Source: Chryseolinea lacunae
Lineage (GTDB): Bacteria > Bacteroidota > Bacteroidia > Cytophagales > Cyclobacteriaceae
Direction: 5' to 3'
NCBI RefSeq assembly: GCF_016735595.1
Contig: NZ_JAERRB010000017.1
Span: 1-64,000, forward strand
DNA length: 64,000 bases
How positions within the stretch are numbered: position 1 is the stretch's first letter; each line of letters begins with the position of its first letter. Shown in pieces: positions 26,359 to 35,421 of the stretch. The translations under genes and the position numbers were made by a program. The notes under the pieces are model-generated. The model worked only from the letters and a program-made list of their open reading frames with translations. It did not search any database and was not told the origin of the DNA.

Positions 26359-29300
26359 TTAAAAACCGATGTTGAGGCCCGCGGTGAAAGAGCGTGCGCG
26401 CGGATAGGCATCATAGTCGTCGCCACGATTCAGGTTGTTCTGGCCCTGGTTGTTCACTTCGGGATCAAAGCCTGTGTAGTTGGTGATGATGAACAGGTTT
26501 TGTGCACTCACATACACACGCGCCTTGCGAATGAATTTGGGCACCGGCAGGTTGTAGCCCAGCGACACGTTTTGCAAGCGGATGAACGAGCCGTCTTCAA
26601 TAAAGAACGACGACCGGCGGAACGACGCAAAGTCACGCTTGGCATCTACTGCGGGGCGGGGAGCGCTGGTGTTCTGCGGTGTCCACGAGTCGGTCAGGAT
26701 GTTCGAGATCTCGTTGATCTTTTGTGCACCGTCGCCAATTTCAGATTGTTGCAGGTTGCGCACATCGTTGCCTTGCACGCCGCGGAAAAACACCGACAGG
26801 TCAAAGCCTTTATAGCGCACCGTCGAGCTCAGGCCCCAGGTGAATTTGGGATTGGGATTGCCAATGATAGAGTAGTCATCGGCGGTGAAGTTGCCGTCGT
26901 TGGTTTTGTCTTCATAGACCGGGTTTCCGTTTTCGCCTACACCCAGAAACTTGTAGCCTTTCCACACGCCAATGGCGTTGCCGGCTTCCACCCAGCTTCC
27001 ATCCACACCCAAGTGACCGCTGGTGCTGGTGGCATAGAAGGGAGCGCTTTCGCCAAGGTCTTCAATTTTGTTTCGAAGAATAGACACGTTGCCGTTCACA
27101 TCCCACGTGAGGTCGCCTTTGCTGAGCACTTTGGTATCTACCGAAAGTTCAAAGCCTTTGTTGCTAAGCGAACCGGTGTTTTTCAACAACGTGCTGAAGC
27201 CCGTGCTTTGCGGAATGGATACATAAAGCAACAGGTCGGTGGTGAGGTTGTTGAAATAGTCAACCGTCACGTTCAGTTTGTTGCCCAGGAAACTCATGTC
27301 GATGCCGGCGTTGAACATGCGGGTTTGTTCCCATTTCAGATCGGCATTCGGCATGCGGGTGGCCGCATAGCCCGACACCAGCACGCCATTCAACACATAG
27401 TTGCGCGGGCTCAGGTCGGACGTTGATTGGTAGGCGGGAATTTGCGAGTTCCCCGTGATGCCATAGCTCACGCGAACTTTCAGGTCGTCGAAGATGCGCG
27501 ACATGCCGGCGTTGTCAAAGAACTTTTCGTTCACCACACGCCATCCCAACGCTGCCGAAGGGAAGGTCGCCCATTTGTTGTTGGGACCAAACTTGGTCGA
27601 GCCGTCGCGACGGGCGGTCAACGTCAGGAGGTAACGGTTCTGGAAGTTGTAGTTTATTCTTCCCAGATACGACCGCAGTTTCCAATCCACACGCGTGGAG
27701 TTTCCGATCTGCGGCAATGTTCCGTTTTGAAAATTCAGCGAAGCAAAGTCGTCCGAATCCAGACCGCGGATGGTCTGCAAGGCCGACTGGTTGTTTTCTT
27801 TCTGCGAGGTGTAGCCCACCGTCACTTCCAGGGTGTGGCCCGGAGCCACCGCTTTGGAATAGGTAAGGATGTTTTCGTTCAGCAGGTTTATCAGGTTGCG
27901 GTCGAAGCGTTGAAGCTCGCGGCCGTTCTGGCGTCCAAGACGTGTCTTGCTGTTGTAGAATGTGTTGCGGGTGGCGTTAAGAATGTCAAGACCAAGGCTG
28001 GTTCTGAACTTGAGGTCTTTGGTGATGTTGAATGTTATCGCCGATGTGCCGAAGAAACGGTTGCTGGCATCCTTGTCAACACCTTCCTTGGCTTCTGCCA
28101 CAGGGTTGATGGTGAAGCGACCGTCGTAGAGCGGGTAGTTATAGTTTCCGTTGTCGTCGTATACCGGCACGGTTGGATCAAGACCCAACGCCGTGATGAT
28201 GATACCCCCGGGACCACCGCGATCGGTAGGCACGTTGTTAGACGTGGTGCGGGCAAACGACCAGCTGTTGCTGAACGTGGCCTTGCCGTTGAACAACGTG
28301 TTGTCCATGTTCAGGCGAAGACCATAACGTTTGAAATCGGTGTTGATGATGATACCCTTGTTGTCCATGTAGTTTCCTGACACGGCAAATTTCGATGTGG
28401 CATTGCCACCCGAAATGGAGAGCTGGTTGTTCCAGATGCTGCCGGTGCGCGAGATGGCTTTCATCCAGTTGGTGCCGGCACCAAAGCCTTGCACCTGCGC
28501 ATCGGTGAAGCGGGGATTTCCGCCCTGGCTAACATCGAGTGTGTTGAGGTAGCGGGCATAGTCAGACGCGGGCATCATGTCGATGTTGTGCGAAATGTTT
28601 TGCGACGACATGGAGCTTTCAAAATTCACACTGGTCTGTCCGTCTTTTCCACGCTTGGTGGTGACGAGCACCACACCGTTGGCTCCGCGTGATCCATAAA
28701 TGGAGGTTGCCGAAGCGTCTTTCAACACTTCGATCGATTCAATATCGGCAGGGTTGAGCGAAGCCAATGCATTCTTCGACTGGCGATCGCCACCTGTGCC
28801 ATAGCTGGCGTTGTCGGGATAGATGGGGAGGCCATCAATAACATAGAGTGGCTCGCTACCGCTGATGAGTGAGTTGGCACCGCGCACGCGCACCGACAAA
28901 CCACCACCAGGTGCTGACGAACTTTGTGTTACCTGAACACCGGGCGCCCGGGCTTGCAGGCCTTGCTCAACCGATGTAACGGGCATGTCTTTGAAGGCAT
29001 CGCTCTTAATAGAAGAGACCGAACCGGTGAGGTCGGTTTTCTTCACCGTGCCATAGCCCACAATCACCACCTCTTCCAGACTTTGAATATCTTCTTCCAA
29101 CGTCACGTCAATCGTGGAGCGGTTGCCTACGGTAACCTCCTGATTTTTGAAGCCGATGAAGCTGAAGGTAAGCACGGCATCGCGTTGAGGAACCTCGATC
29201 TGAAACTTGCCTTGCGAGTCGGTCGACGTGCCTTGCGCAGTCCCCTTAACGATGACGTTCACGCCGGGAAGGGGGTCGCCCTGCGTTGTCGTTACCTTGC

Positions 29301-29394
29301 CCGAAAGAACGGTTTGTGCGAAGGCCGGAGCAGCCATCAGAATGCACAAAACGACCGTCAGGAGTTTTGATAGTGACTTGTAGTTGTCTTGCAT
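26359..29394 (-). CDS. SusC/RagA family TonB-linked outer-membrane transporter
   Basis: The open frame extends to 29529, but the signal peptide starts at the ATG at 29394 (MQDNYKSLSKLLTVVLCILMAAPAFA), giving 1011 residues. Then come a carboxypeptidase-like CarbopepD_reg domain (LSGKVTTTQGDPLPGVNV), a plug domain with the SusC motif VVIVGYGTVKKTDLTGSV, DVLKDASATSIYGSRGANGVVLV, and a 22-strand barrel ending in FTAGLNIGF. It imports oligosaccharides using TonB. Moving the start is further supported by the promoter/operator at 29420-29480, which lies between the two candidate starts. Confidence 0.96.
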   Translation of the reverse strand: MQDNYKSLSKLLTVVLCILMAAPAFAQTVLSGKVTTTQGDPLPGVNVIVKGTAQGTSTDSQGKFQIEVPQRDAVLTFSFIGFKNQEVTVGNRSTIDVTLEEDIQSLEEVVIVGYGTVKKTDLTGSVSSIKSDAFKDMPVTSVEQGLQARAPGVQVTQSSSAPGGGLSVRVRGANSLISGSEPLYVIDGLPIYPDNASYGTGGDRQSKNALASLNPADIESIEVLKDASATSIYGSRGANGVVLVTTKRGKDGQTSVNFESSMSSQNISHNIDMMPASDYARYLNTLDVSQGGNPRFTDAQVQGFGAGTNWMKAISRTGSIWNNQLSISGGNATSKFAVSGNYMDNKGIIINTDFKRYGLRLNMDNTLFNGKATFSNSWSFARTTSNNVPTDRGGPGGIIITALGLDPTVPVYDDNGNYNYPLYDGRFTINPVAEAKEGVDKDASNRFFGTSAITFNITKDLKFRTSLGLDILNATRNTFYNSKTRLGRQNGRELQRFDRNLINLLNENILTYSKAVAPGHTLEVTVGYTSQKENNQSALQTIRGLDSDDFASLNFQNGTLPQIGNSTRVDWKLRSYLGRINYNFQNRYLLTLTARRDGSTKFGPNNKWATFPSAALGWRVVNEKFFDNAGMSRIFDDLKVRVSYGITGNSQIPAYQSTSDLSPRNYVLNGVLVSGYAATRMPNADLKWEQTRMFNAGIDMSFLGNKLNVTVDYFNNLTTDLLLYVSIPQSTGFSTLLKNTGSLSNKGFELSVDTKVLSKGDLTWDVNGNVSILRNKIEDLGESAPFYATSTSGHLGVDGSWVEAGNAIGVWKGYKFLGVGENGNPVYEDKTNDGNFTADDYSIIGNPNPKFTWGLSSTVRYKGFDLSVFFRGVQGNDVRNLQQSEIGDGAQKINEISNILTDSWTPQNTSAPRPAVDAKRDFASFRRSSFFIEDGSFIRLQNVSLGYNLPVPKFIRKARVYVSAQNLFIITNYTGFDPEVNNQGQNNLNRGDDYDAYPRARSFTAGLNIGF

Positions 29395-29419
29395 AGAGTG
29401 TAGGTAAGATTTAATCTCA

Positions 29420-29480
29420 CAAATTTTACGGAATCGATTGCAACATAAATGGACTATACGCGGTAAAAACTGGATTATTC
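29420..29480 (-). promoter_or_regulatory. susC promoter with paired TGGA half-sites (21-bp spacing)
   Basis: On the plus strand, ATGGACTATAC (29449-29459) and CTGGATTATTC (29470-29480) are direct repeats whose TGGA cores start exactly 21 bp apart, two DNA turns. On the minus strand the -7-like TAAAATTTG follows at 29428-29420, 20 nt beyond the gene-proximal half-site. The arrangement recurs at three other promoters (34354, 35342 and 42230). Two further single half-sites lie at 29532-29542 (ATGGACTATTT) and 29582-29592 (GAATTGTCCAG, inverted), nearer the GH36 gene. Confidence 0.75.
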
Positions 29481-29763
29481 TCCGGCCGAAAATCGTCGCG
29501 TTTTTTCTAAATCGTTTTAAATGACGCAAAAATGGACTATTTTAAAAAGCGTTATCCAGACATTTAAACTTTAAATAAGTAGAATTGTCCAGCCCAGGCC
29601 CAGTCTGAGCGGTTTTGGGGCGCCATCTTTCAAACACCCGGCGAGGGCCTGGCACATCATAATAAAGTCCATGAAAAAGACCAGATACTCCATTCAGACG
29701 GCTGGCTTAATCCAATACTTTTGCCCAACATCGCACCCTGCGGTTTGCTCTCATCCCAATCCT
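29481..29763. other. Divergent intergenic region, susC / GH36
   Basis: This is the rest of the 369-bp gap between susC and the alpha-galactosidase gene. It is AT-rich near susC and GC-rich near 29590-29660. It contains the single half-sites at 29532 and 29582. A clear -7 element for the GH36 gene is not visible. Confidence 0.4.
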
Positions 29764-31944
29764 ATGAACGCCAACAGAATTGTAAGCCTCGCCTCTTTCC
29801 TCACGTGCCTCGTCTTCACCGCGTCAGCCCAAACCGACGCCGTGGCCATTCACACCGCCCACACCAGCCTGGTCTATAAGGTGGCTGGCGATGGAACGTT
29901 GATACAGGCCTATTATGGAAAACGCATCGCCGACGATCAGCTCAAAAACATTCAGACCACAGACCACGAAGCCTATTCGTCGTATGGCAAGGCCTATGTG
30001 TTTGAGCCTGCTTTCCGCGTGGTGCACGCCGATGGCAACCTCACCACCGAATTGAAATACGTCGGCAAAGACGTGACCACACCCGAAAAAAATATCAGCG
30101 TCACGCGCATCCAGCTGAAGGATTCTTTCTATGACCTCACGGTATCTCTCTATGTGAAGGCCTATCAGAACGAAGACATCCTGGAACAATGGACCGAGGT
30201 TGTGCATGGCGAGAAGAAAGACATTGTGCTGCACGATTTTGCATCGTCACAACTTTCGGTAAAGGCATCGGCCTATTGGCTCACAAGCTTCTATGGAAAC
30301 TGGGCCAACGAAATGAACATGCACGAAGAAAAATTGGTGGAAGGCTCCAAGATACTTGAATCGAAGCTGGGAGTTCGCTCCAATCAATTTTCGCATCCGT
30401 GTTTCCTGCTGGGTGTGGACGAATCGCCAAACGAAAACGAAGGCACGGTCATTGGCGGCACACTGGCCTGGCCGGGAAGCTGGCGGCTTTCGTTTGAAGT
30501 TGATCCTTCAAAAAATCTACGCATCCTTTCGGGCATAAATCCTTTCGCGTCACAATACACCCTGAAGGCCAAAGAAGTTTTTAAAACCCCGGCCCTGCTC
30601 TTCACCCTGAGCAACACGGGCAAAGGCGAAATTTCCCGGCGCTTCCACACGTGGGCACGCACCTACGGCATCCACAAAAGCGAACGCCCGCACATGACGC
30701 TGCTCAACAACTGGGAGGCTACCTACTTCGACTTCAACGAACCCGTTCTCAAACAAATCATTGCCGACGGCGCCGACATGGGCTTTGACCTGTTCCTGCT
30801 GGACGACGGCTGGTTTGCTAACAAATATCCACGCAACAATGACGACGCCGGCCTGGGCGACTGGGAAGTGAACAAAAAGAAATTGCCCAACGGCATCGGC
30901 GAACTGGTGAAAGAAGCCAAAGCAAAAAACATAAAATTCGGAATCTGGATCGAACCCGAAATGGTGAACCCCAAAAGCGAACTCTACGAGAAACATCCCG
31001 ACTGGGTGATCACCGGCGCCAACCGCGCCATCGACGTGAGTCGCAACCAACTTGTGCTCGACCTCTCCAACCCGAAAGTGCAGAACCACGTGTTTTCGGT
31101 GGTCGATAAAATCCTTACCGAAAATCCCGACGTGGCCTACATGAAGTGGGACTGCAACCGCTACATGACCAATGTTGGCTCTTCGTTTCTGCCCGCCGAA
31201 AAACAAACACACCTGTTCATCAAATACGCGCAAGGTCTGCTGGATGTGTTGAAGCGCGTGCGCCAGAAATATCCCGACGTGGTGCTGATGGCCTGCTCGG
31301 GTGGCGGTGCCCGTATCGACTATGCCACGCTGCCGTTCTTTGATGAATACTGGATCAGCGACAACACCGATGCACTCGACCGCATCTTCATTCAATGGGG
31401 CACAAGCTACTTCTTCCCTCTCATCGGCCTGGCCAGTCACGTGTCGGTAGTGCCAAACCACATCACCAAACGCATCACGCCGCTGAAGTTCCGGTTCGAC
31501 GTAGCCATGTCGGCCAAGCTGGGCATGGACCTTCAGCCGAAAGACATGAATGCCGAAGACAAAACATTTTCAAGAAGCGCCATCCAGGCCTACAACGGCA
31601 TCAAACACATCATTCAGTCGGGTGACCTCTATCGCCTGCTTTCTCCCTATGAAACCAACCGCGTGGCCTTGCAATATGCCACGCCCGACAAAAAGGAGTC
31701 GCTTGTTTTTTCGTATCTCATGAAGAAAGAGATTGCGGGCAACGACCAGGTATTGTATCTGAAAGGACTTGACCCGGCAAAAGAATATACCGTGAAGGAA
31801 GTGAACAAAGCACCCGGCAAAAAATCGCGACTGGCCTTGCTCGAAGGAAAAAAATTTACCGGCGACTTCCTGATGACGTATGGCGTTCGTTTTCCTATGT
31901 CGGAAGAGTTTGAGAGTGTGGTCTTTCAACTCGTGTCTGAATGA
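29764..31944 (+). CDS. Alpha-galactosidase, glycoside hydrolase family 36
   Basis: The frame is open from 29671, but the ATG at 29764 gives a clean signal peptide (MNANRIVSLASFLTCLVFTASA/Q), so 726 residues and export to the periplasm. The N-terminal beta-sandwich is followed by the TIM barrel: LLDDGWFANKYPRNNDDAGLGDW, GIWIEPEMVNPKSELYEKHPDW, nucleophile Asp463 in KWDCNR, ACSGGGARIDY, and acid/base Asp533 in SDNTDALDR. It removes alpha-1,6-galactose from raffinose-type sugars or galactomannan side chains. It overlaps the mutarotase gene by 4 bp (ATGA), so the two are translationally coupled. Confidence 0.95.
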   Translation: MNANRIVSLASFLTCLVFTASAQTDAVAIHTAHTSLVYKVAGDGTLIQAYYGKRIADDQLKNIQTTDHEAYSSYGKAYVFEPAFRVVHADGNLTTELKYVGKDVTTPEKNISVTRIQLKDSFYDLTVSLYVKAYQNEDILEQWTEVVHGEKKDIVLHDFASSQLSVKASAYWLTSFYGNWANEMNMHEEKLVEGSKILESKLGVRSNQFSHPCFLLGVDESPNENEGTVIGGTLAWPGSWRLSFEVDPSKNLRILSGINPFASQYTLKAKEVFKTPALLFTLSNTGKGEISRRFHTWARTYGIHKSERPHMTLLNNWEATYFDFNEPVLKQIIADGADMGFDLFLLDDGWFANKYPRNNDDAGLGDWEVNKKKLPNGIGELVKEAKAKNIKFGIWIEPEMVNPKSELYEKHPDWVITGANRAIDVSRNQLVLDLSNPKVQNHVFSVVDKILTENPDVAYMKWDCNRYMTNVGSSFLPAEKQTHLFIKYAQGLLDVLKRVRQKYPDVVLMACSGGGARIDYATLPFFDEYWISDNTDALDRIFIQWGTSYFFPLIGLASHVSVVPNHITKRITPLKFRFDVAMSAKLGMDLQPKDMNAEDKTFSRSAIQAYNGIKHIIQSGDLYRLLSPYETNRVALQYATPDKKESLVFSYLMKKEIAGNDQVLYLKGLDPAKEYTVKEVNKAPGKKSRLALLEGKKFTGDFLMTYGVRFPMSEEFESVVFQLVSE

Positions 31945-33002
31945 CGCCTGACGCAAACAACGGATTGAAGAACGAACGGATTTCGAATGCCCCATGGGGA
32001 ACGTTTGAAGGGAAGGACGTTTTTCTTTTTCGATTAAAGAATGCCAGCGGTGCGTATGTTGAACTGACGAACTATGGCGCCACGCTGGTGTCTGTGGTGG
32101 TGCCCGACAAAACCGGAAACCTTGAGAGTGTGGTGCTGGGCTTCCCTTCCCTCGAAGGTTATCTGCACGATCGGTGCTACATCGGTTCCACCATAGGCCG
32201 TTTTGCAAACCGGATTGGCAATGCCAGGTTCACACTCGATGGCGTGACCTATGCCCTCGACAAAAACGACAACACCAATTCAAACCACGGCGGCCCCAGC
32301 GGATTTCATGCGCGCGTTTTTGATTTCGCGATCAGCGACGATGCCGTCACATTTATGTTGACGAGTGAAAATGGCGAGGGAGGTTTCCCTGGGAAGATTG
32401 ATTTCAAGGTCAAATATTCGTGGAGCGACGATTGTGCCCTTGCCATCCGGTTCAACGCGGTGGCCGACAAACGAACGGTGCTGAATTTCACAAACCATGC
32501 TTACTTCAATCTGTCGCCCGGCGACGGCGACATTCTGAATCACGAACTCACGCTTCACGCCGACAGCCTTGCATCGACAGACAAACAGTATATCCCCACG
32601 GGCGTTATTGCACCGGCAAACGATCTTCTGTTCAAACGCCACAAGATCCGCGAACGCGTGAAAGTATCCGATAACACCATGACGGGTGTGAACAGTTATT
32701 ATATACTGAATCCGAAAGAAGACAAAATCCTGCGCCCCGCTGGGAAGATGACGGCACAAAGCAGCGGCAGAACCCTGGACGTATTCACCACCTACCCCGG
32801 TGTTCAAGTCTACACCGGCGACTTCCTTCACGCTTCACATACGAGCAACCTATCCCGACCCCCGGCTTCTTTCGACGGTTTGTGTCTTGAATGCCAACAC
32901 TATCCCGACGCACCCAACCATCCCAACTTTCCATCCACCGTTTTTGATGCAGGGCAGGTTTATGACGAAACTATTGTCTACAAGTTTGGCGTGACGGCAT
33001 AG
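31941..33002 (+). CDS. galM: Galactose mutarotase (aldose 1-epimerase)
   Basis: The protein has 353 residues. It shows the GalM hallmarks: NYGATLVSVVVPDK, IGSTIGRFANRIGNARF, SNHGGPSGFHARVFD, catalytic His in NFTNHAYFNLS, and the C-terminal LECQHYPDAPNHPNFPS with the catalytic Glu nearby. It converts beta-D-galactose to the alpha form used by galactokinase. There is no signal peptide, so it acts in the cytosol. The ATGA overlap with the GH36 gene couples release and metabolism of galactose. Confidence 0.95.
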   Translation: MTPDANNGLKNERISNAPWGTFEGKDVFLFRLKNASGAYVELTNYGATLVSVVVPDKTGNLESVVLGFPSLEGYLHDRCYIGSTIGRFANRIGNARFTLDGVTYALDKNDNTNSNHGGPSGFHARVFDFAISDDAVTFMLTSENGEGGFPGKIDFKVKYSWSDDCALAIRFNAVADKRTVLNFTNHAYFNLSPGDGDILNHELTLHADSLASTDKQYIPTGVIAPANDLLFKRHKIRERVKVSDNTMTGVNSYYILNPKEDKILRPAGKMTAQSSGRTLDVFTTYPGVQVYTGDFLHASHTSNLSRPPASFDGLCLECQHYPDAPNHPNFPSTVFDAGQVYDETIVYKFGVTA

Positions 33003-33005
33003 CCC

Positions 33006-34331
33006 CTAGTGCCGTATCGTTTCCATTTCAAATTGCTCCAGTGTTTTTCCTTTTGTCTCGGGAGCAAACTTCCACAGAATAAAAAAGTAGGTGAGGCAAA
33101 CAAACGAGAACAGGAAGAATGTTTGCGGCGCATCCAGCACGGCAATGAGCACCGGAAAGCCATAGGCCAGTGCGAAACACGCAACCCAAAGCATGCCTGT
33201 GGAAATGGACACGGCCAGCGTGCGCACTTTCGATGGAAAAATTTCGGAGATCAACACCCACGTTACCGGCGCCAATGTTGCCGCATAGGTGGCAATGAAT
33301 GCCAGCACAAAGAACGACAGCAGGTAGCCATCGAATAGACTATAATAATAGCAGATGCCCACCAGGAACAACCACAGCGCCATGAGCGACGAGCCGGCCA
33401 GCATAAGTTTTTTTCTTCCCAGTTTGTCTACCAGCAACATGGCCACCACCGTGAAAATTAAATTGATGGCGCCGATCATGATTTGCTGAAACAACTGGTC
33501 TTTCACATTCATGCCGGCCTTTTCGAAAATGATGGGTGCATAAAAGAAGATAGCGTTGGCGCCTGATATCTGCTGAAAAACAGCCAGCGTAATGCCCAAC
33601 ATCACCATAAACAAAACGCCCGGTGCCAACAGGTCCGAAAATTTTCCCTTCACTTCTTTTTGAATGCGCGACTGAATGAGCGCGATTTCCTGAACCGCTT
33701 CGTCGCCGGCAATTTTGGAAAGAATGGCATTTGCTTTTTTCAGCTTCCCCTTGCTCACCAGCCAGCGCGGACTTTCCGGCACCATAAAAACAAACACAAA
33801 AAACAACAGCGACGGAATGGCTCCCGAGGCAAACATCCAGCGCCAGTTGTTCTCGACATCGGCCAGTATATAGTTAGAGAAATAGGCCAGCAAAATTCCC
33901 GTCACGATGGTGAGTTGATTAATAGACACCATGCGACCGCGAATCGCCGCGGGACTCACCTCGGCAATATAGACCGGCGACAACATAGAAGCCGCGCCCA
34001 CCCCAATGCCCGCAATGATGCGCCACACAATGAGCGCCGAATGTGTAGACGACCATCCCATAAAAACGGACGACACCATGAAGATGGCCGCCGCAATGAT
34101 GAGCGGAAGTTTGCGCCCAAAGGCTTCGGCAAACGGACCGGTGATTAACGTGCCTATGATACAGCCCACATAGAGTGAACTGCCGGTCCACCCCAATTGC
34201 GCTTCGCTCAGGTGATAGTAGGATTGAATGAAGGGAATGGTTCCCGAAAAAATGGCGATATCAAAACCAAACAAAAGGCCTCCAAAAGCGGCGACGGAAC
34301 TGATGAGAAAAACGTAGTAACGCTGAGTCAT
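33006..34331 (-). CDS. MFS sugar porter (sugar:H+ symporter)
   Basis: The open frame reaches 34397, but the ATG at 34331 (MTQRYYVFLISSVAAFGGLLFGFD) is the family start, giving 441 residues. Twelve membrane helices fit the sugar-porter family, with its signatures GFDIAIFSG, GRKLPLI, PESPRWLVSKGK, QQISGANAIFFYAPIIFEKAG, DKLGRKKLM and PETKGKTLEQ. It imports a monosaccharide, probably galactose given its neighbours, across the inner membrane. It converges on galM with a 3-bp gap. The operator-promoter at 34354-34415 lies upstream of this start. Confidence 0.94.
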   Translation of the reverse strand: MTQRYYVFLISSVAAFGGLLFGFDIAIFSGTIPFIQSYYHLSEAQLGWTGSSLYVGCIIGTLITGPFAEAFGRKLPLIIAAAIFMVSSVFMGWSSTHSALIVWRIIAGIGVGAASMLSPVYIAEVSPAAIRGRMVSINQLTIVTGILLAYFSNYILADVENNWRWMFASGAIPSLLFFVFVFMVPESPRWLVSKGKLKKANAILSKIAGDEAVQEIALIQSRIQKEVKGKFSDLLAPGVLFMVMLGITLAVFQQISGANAIFFYAPIIFEKAGMNVKDQLFQQIMIGAINLIFTVVAMLLVDKLGRKKLMLAGSSLMALWLFLVGICYYYSLFDGYLLSFFVLAFIATYAATLAPVTWVLISEIFPSKVRTLAVSISTGMLWVACFALAYGFPVLIAVLDAPQTFFLFSFVCLTYFFILWKFAPETKGKTLEQFEMETIRH

Positions 34332-34353
34332 AAATAGCGGTTGGGTGAAAAAA

Positions 34354-34415
34354 CAAAGTTGCTGCAAAATGAAAGTTACCCGAATGGAGAATCGCATGAA
34401 AAGAATGGACTATTC
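34354..34415 (-). promoter_or_regulatory. MFS porter promoter with paired TGGA half-sites (21-bp spacing)
   Basis: ATGGAGAATCG (34384-34394) and ATGGACTATTC (34405-34415) have TGGA cores 21 bp apart. On the minus strand CAACTTTG (34361-34354), one base from the TAnnTTTG consensus, lies 22 nt from the proximal half-site. The start codon is 53 bp from that half-site, like the other three members. Confidence 0.75.
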
Positions 34416-34440
34416 CCCGCTGGAGAAAGACCATCCCTCA

Positions 34441-35334
34441 TCAACGTTTTTTGTTGCGATAGTCAACAGGCGACAGGCCCATCACTTTCGTGAACAGCCG
34501 CGAAAAATAATAGGGATCTTCGATGCCCAGCTTCGACGAAATTTCATTGATGCGCAGCGACGTGAACTGCAGATACTGACAGGCATGCTGGATTTTTAAG
34601 TGATTAAAATAAATGATAGGCGAATAGCCCGTCTTGCGCTTGAAGATGTTTGAGTAGTGCGAAAGCGAAAGGTTGACCGACGCCGCCAACGCCTCCAGCT
34701 TGATGGGCGTGTCCAGGTGATCCTGCATGTATTCAATAGAAAGGTCTACCAGATCTTTTTCGACCGCGTGGTGTGCCGAAGCAAATTTGTCGGCAAAGCA
34801 GAGGGTGGTTAGAAAATATTGGAAGCTGGTGCTGGCAAAGAACAGGTTGTCGAGGCTATAGCCGGATTCGAGGTTGCGATAGATCATGTCGAAGATTTTG
34901 ATGCGCTCTTCAAGAAACATGTTGTCGTTCACAAAGCTCTTGAACTGTTTGGTGAGCAGCCCGGCGAAGTAGGGACTTTGCAGGCCCTTGAAGTGCGCCC
35001 AATAGATGGTCCACGGATTTTTGTCGTCGGCTCCATATTTATGGGGCATGTCGGCGGGAATGATGAGCACCTCGTTGGGATTGATGGCGACGTTGCCCGA
35101 CGGCAGCTCCACCCAGCCTTTTCCTTCGAGACAATAGATGAGAATGTTGGCTGAAATGCCCGAGGGGCGCTCGCGATAGTGAAACTGGGCGCGGGGATAA
35201 AAGCCGATGTCGGTCAAATAGAGACTGTTTATGGGAGGCGTGTAGCCGCACAACTCCAGTATCTTTTTGGGCAGCACAATGGCGCGTTGTCCCTCAAACC
35301 CTTCTCGTTTTCGTATGGTTTGCATGTCGGCCAT
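34441..35334 (-). CDS. AraC family regulator of the galactoside locus (probable)
   Basis: The frame can start at 35355, but the conserved region and the operator at 35342-35352, which would otherwise be inside the gene, favour the ATG at 35334 (MADMQTIRKREGFEGQRA), giving 297 residues. The AraC-type sugar-binding cupin (NILIYCLEGKGWVELPSGNVAINPNEVLIIPADMPHKYGAD) is followed by two HTH motifs (IKLEALAASVNLSLSHYSNIFKRKTG and LRINEISSKLGIEDPYYFSRLFTKVMGLSPVDYR). It lies between two promoters that carry the shared 21-bp repeats and is the best candidate to bind them; this is inference. Confidence 0.93.
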   Translation of the reverse strand: MADMQTIRKREGFEGQRAIVLPKKILELCGYTPPINSLYLTDIGFYPRAQFHYRERPSGISANILIYCLEGKGWVELPSGNVAINPNEVLIIPADMPHKYGADDKNPWTIYWAHFKGLQSPYFAGLLTKQFKSFVNDNMFLEERIKIFDMIYRNLESGYSLDNLFFASTSFQYFLTTLCFADKFASAHHAVEKDLVDLSIEYMQDHLDTPIKLEALAASVNLSLSHYSNIFKRKTGYSPIIYFNHLKIQHACQYLQFTSLRINEISSKLGIEDPYYFSRLFTKVMGLSPVDYRNKKR

Positions 35335-35341
35335 AAAAATA

Positions 35342-35402
35342 GAATAATCCATCAAAAGAGAAAATTAATCCATTAGCAACAATGACAGGCCGGGTACCTT
35401 TG
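35342..35402 (+). promoter_or_regulatory. DUF5107 gene promoter with paired TGGA half-sites (21-bp spacing)
   Basis: In inverted orientation, GAATAATCCAT (35342-35352) and AATTAATCCAT (35363-35373) have TGGA cores 21 bp apart. TACCTTTG (35395-35402), a perfect TAnnTTTG, lies 21 nt after the proximal half-site. The distal half-site is 8 bp upstream of the divergent AraC start, so the same site could give autoregulation. Confidence 0.8.
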
Positions 35403-35421
35403 TTGAAAACAATCGTTAGTG

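Noticed and set aside
26323-28380. Long plus-strand frames opposite susC
   Set aside because: The minus strand encodes a full SusC with signal, plug and barrel motifs; the antisense frames have no motif and arise from codon bias.
29532-29592. Further TGGA half-sites as a fifth regulon promoter for the GH36 gene
   Set aside because: The single sites at 29532 and 29582 lack the 21-bp partner and a TAnnTTTG element at the right distance, so I list them only as isolated half-sites.
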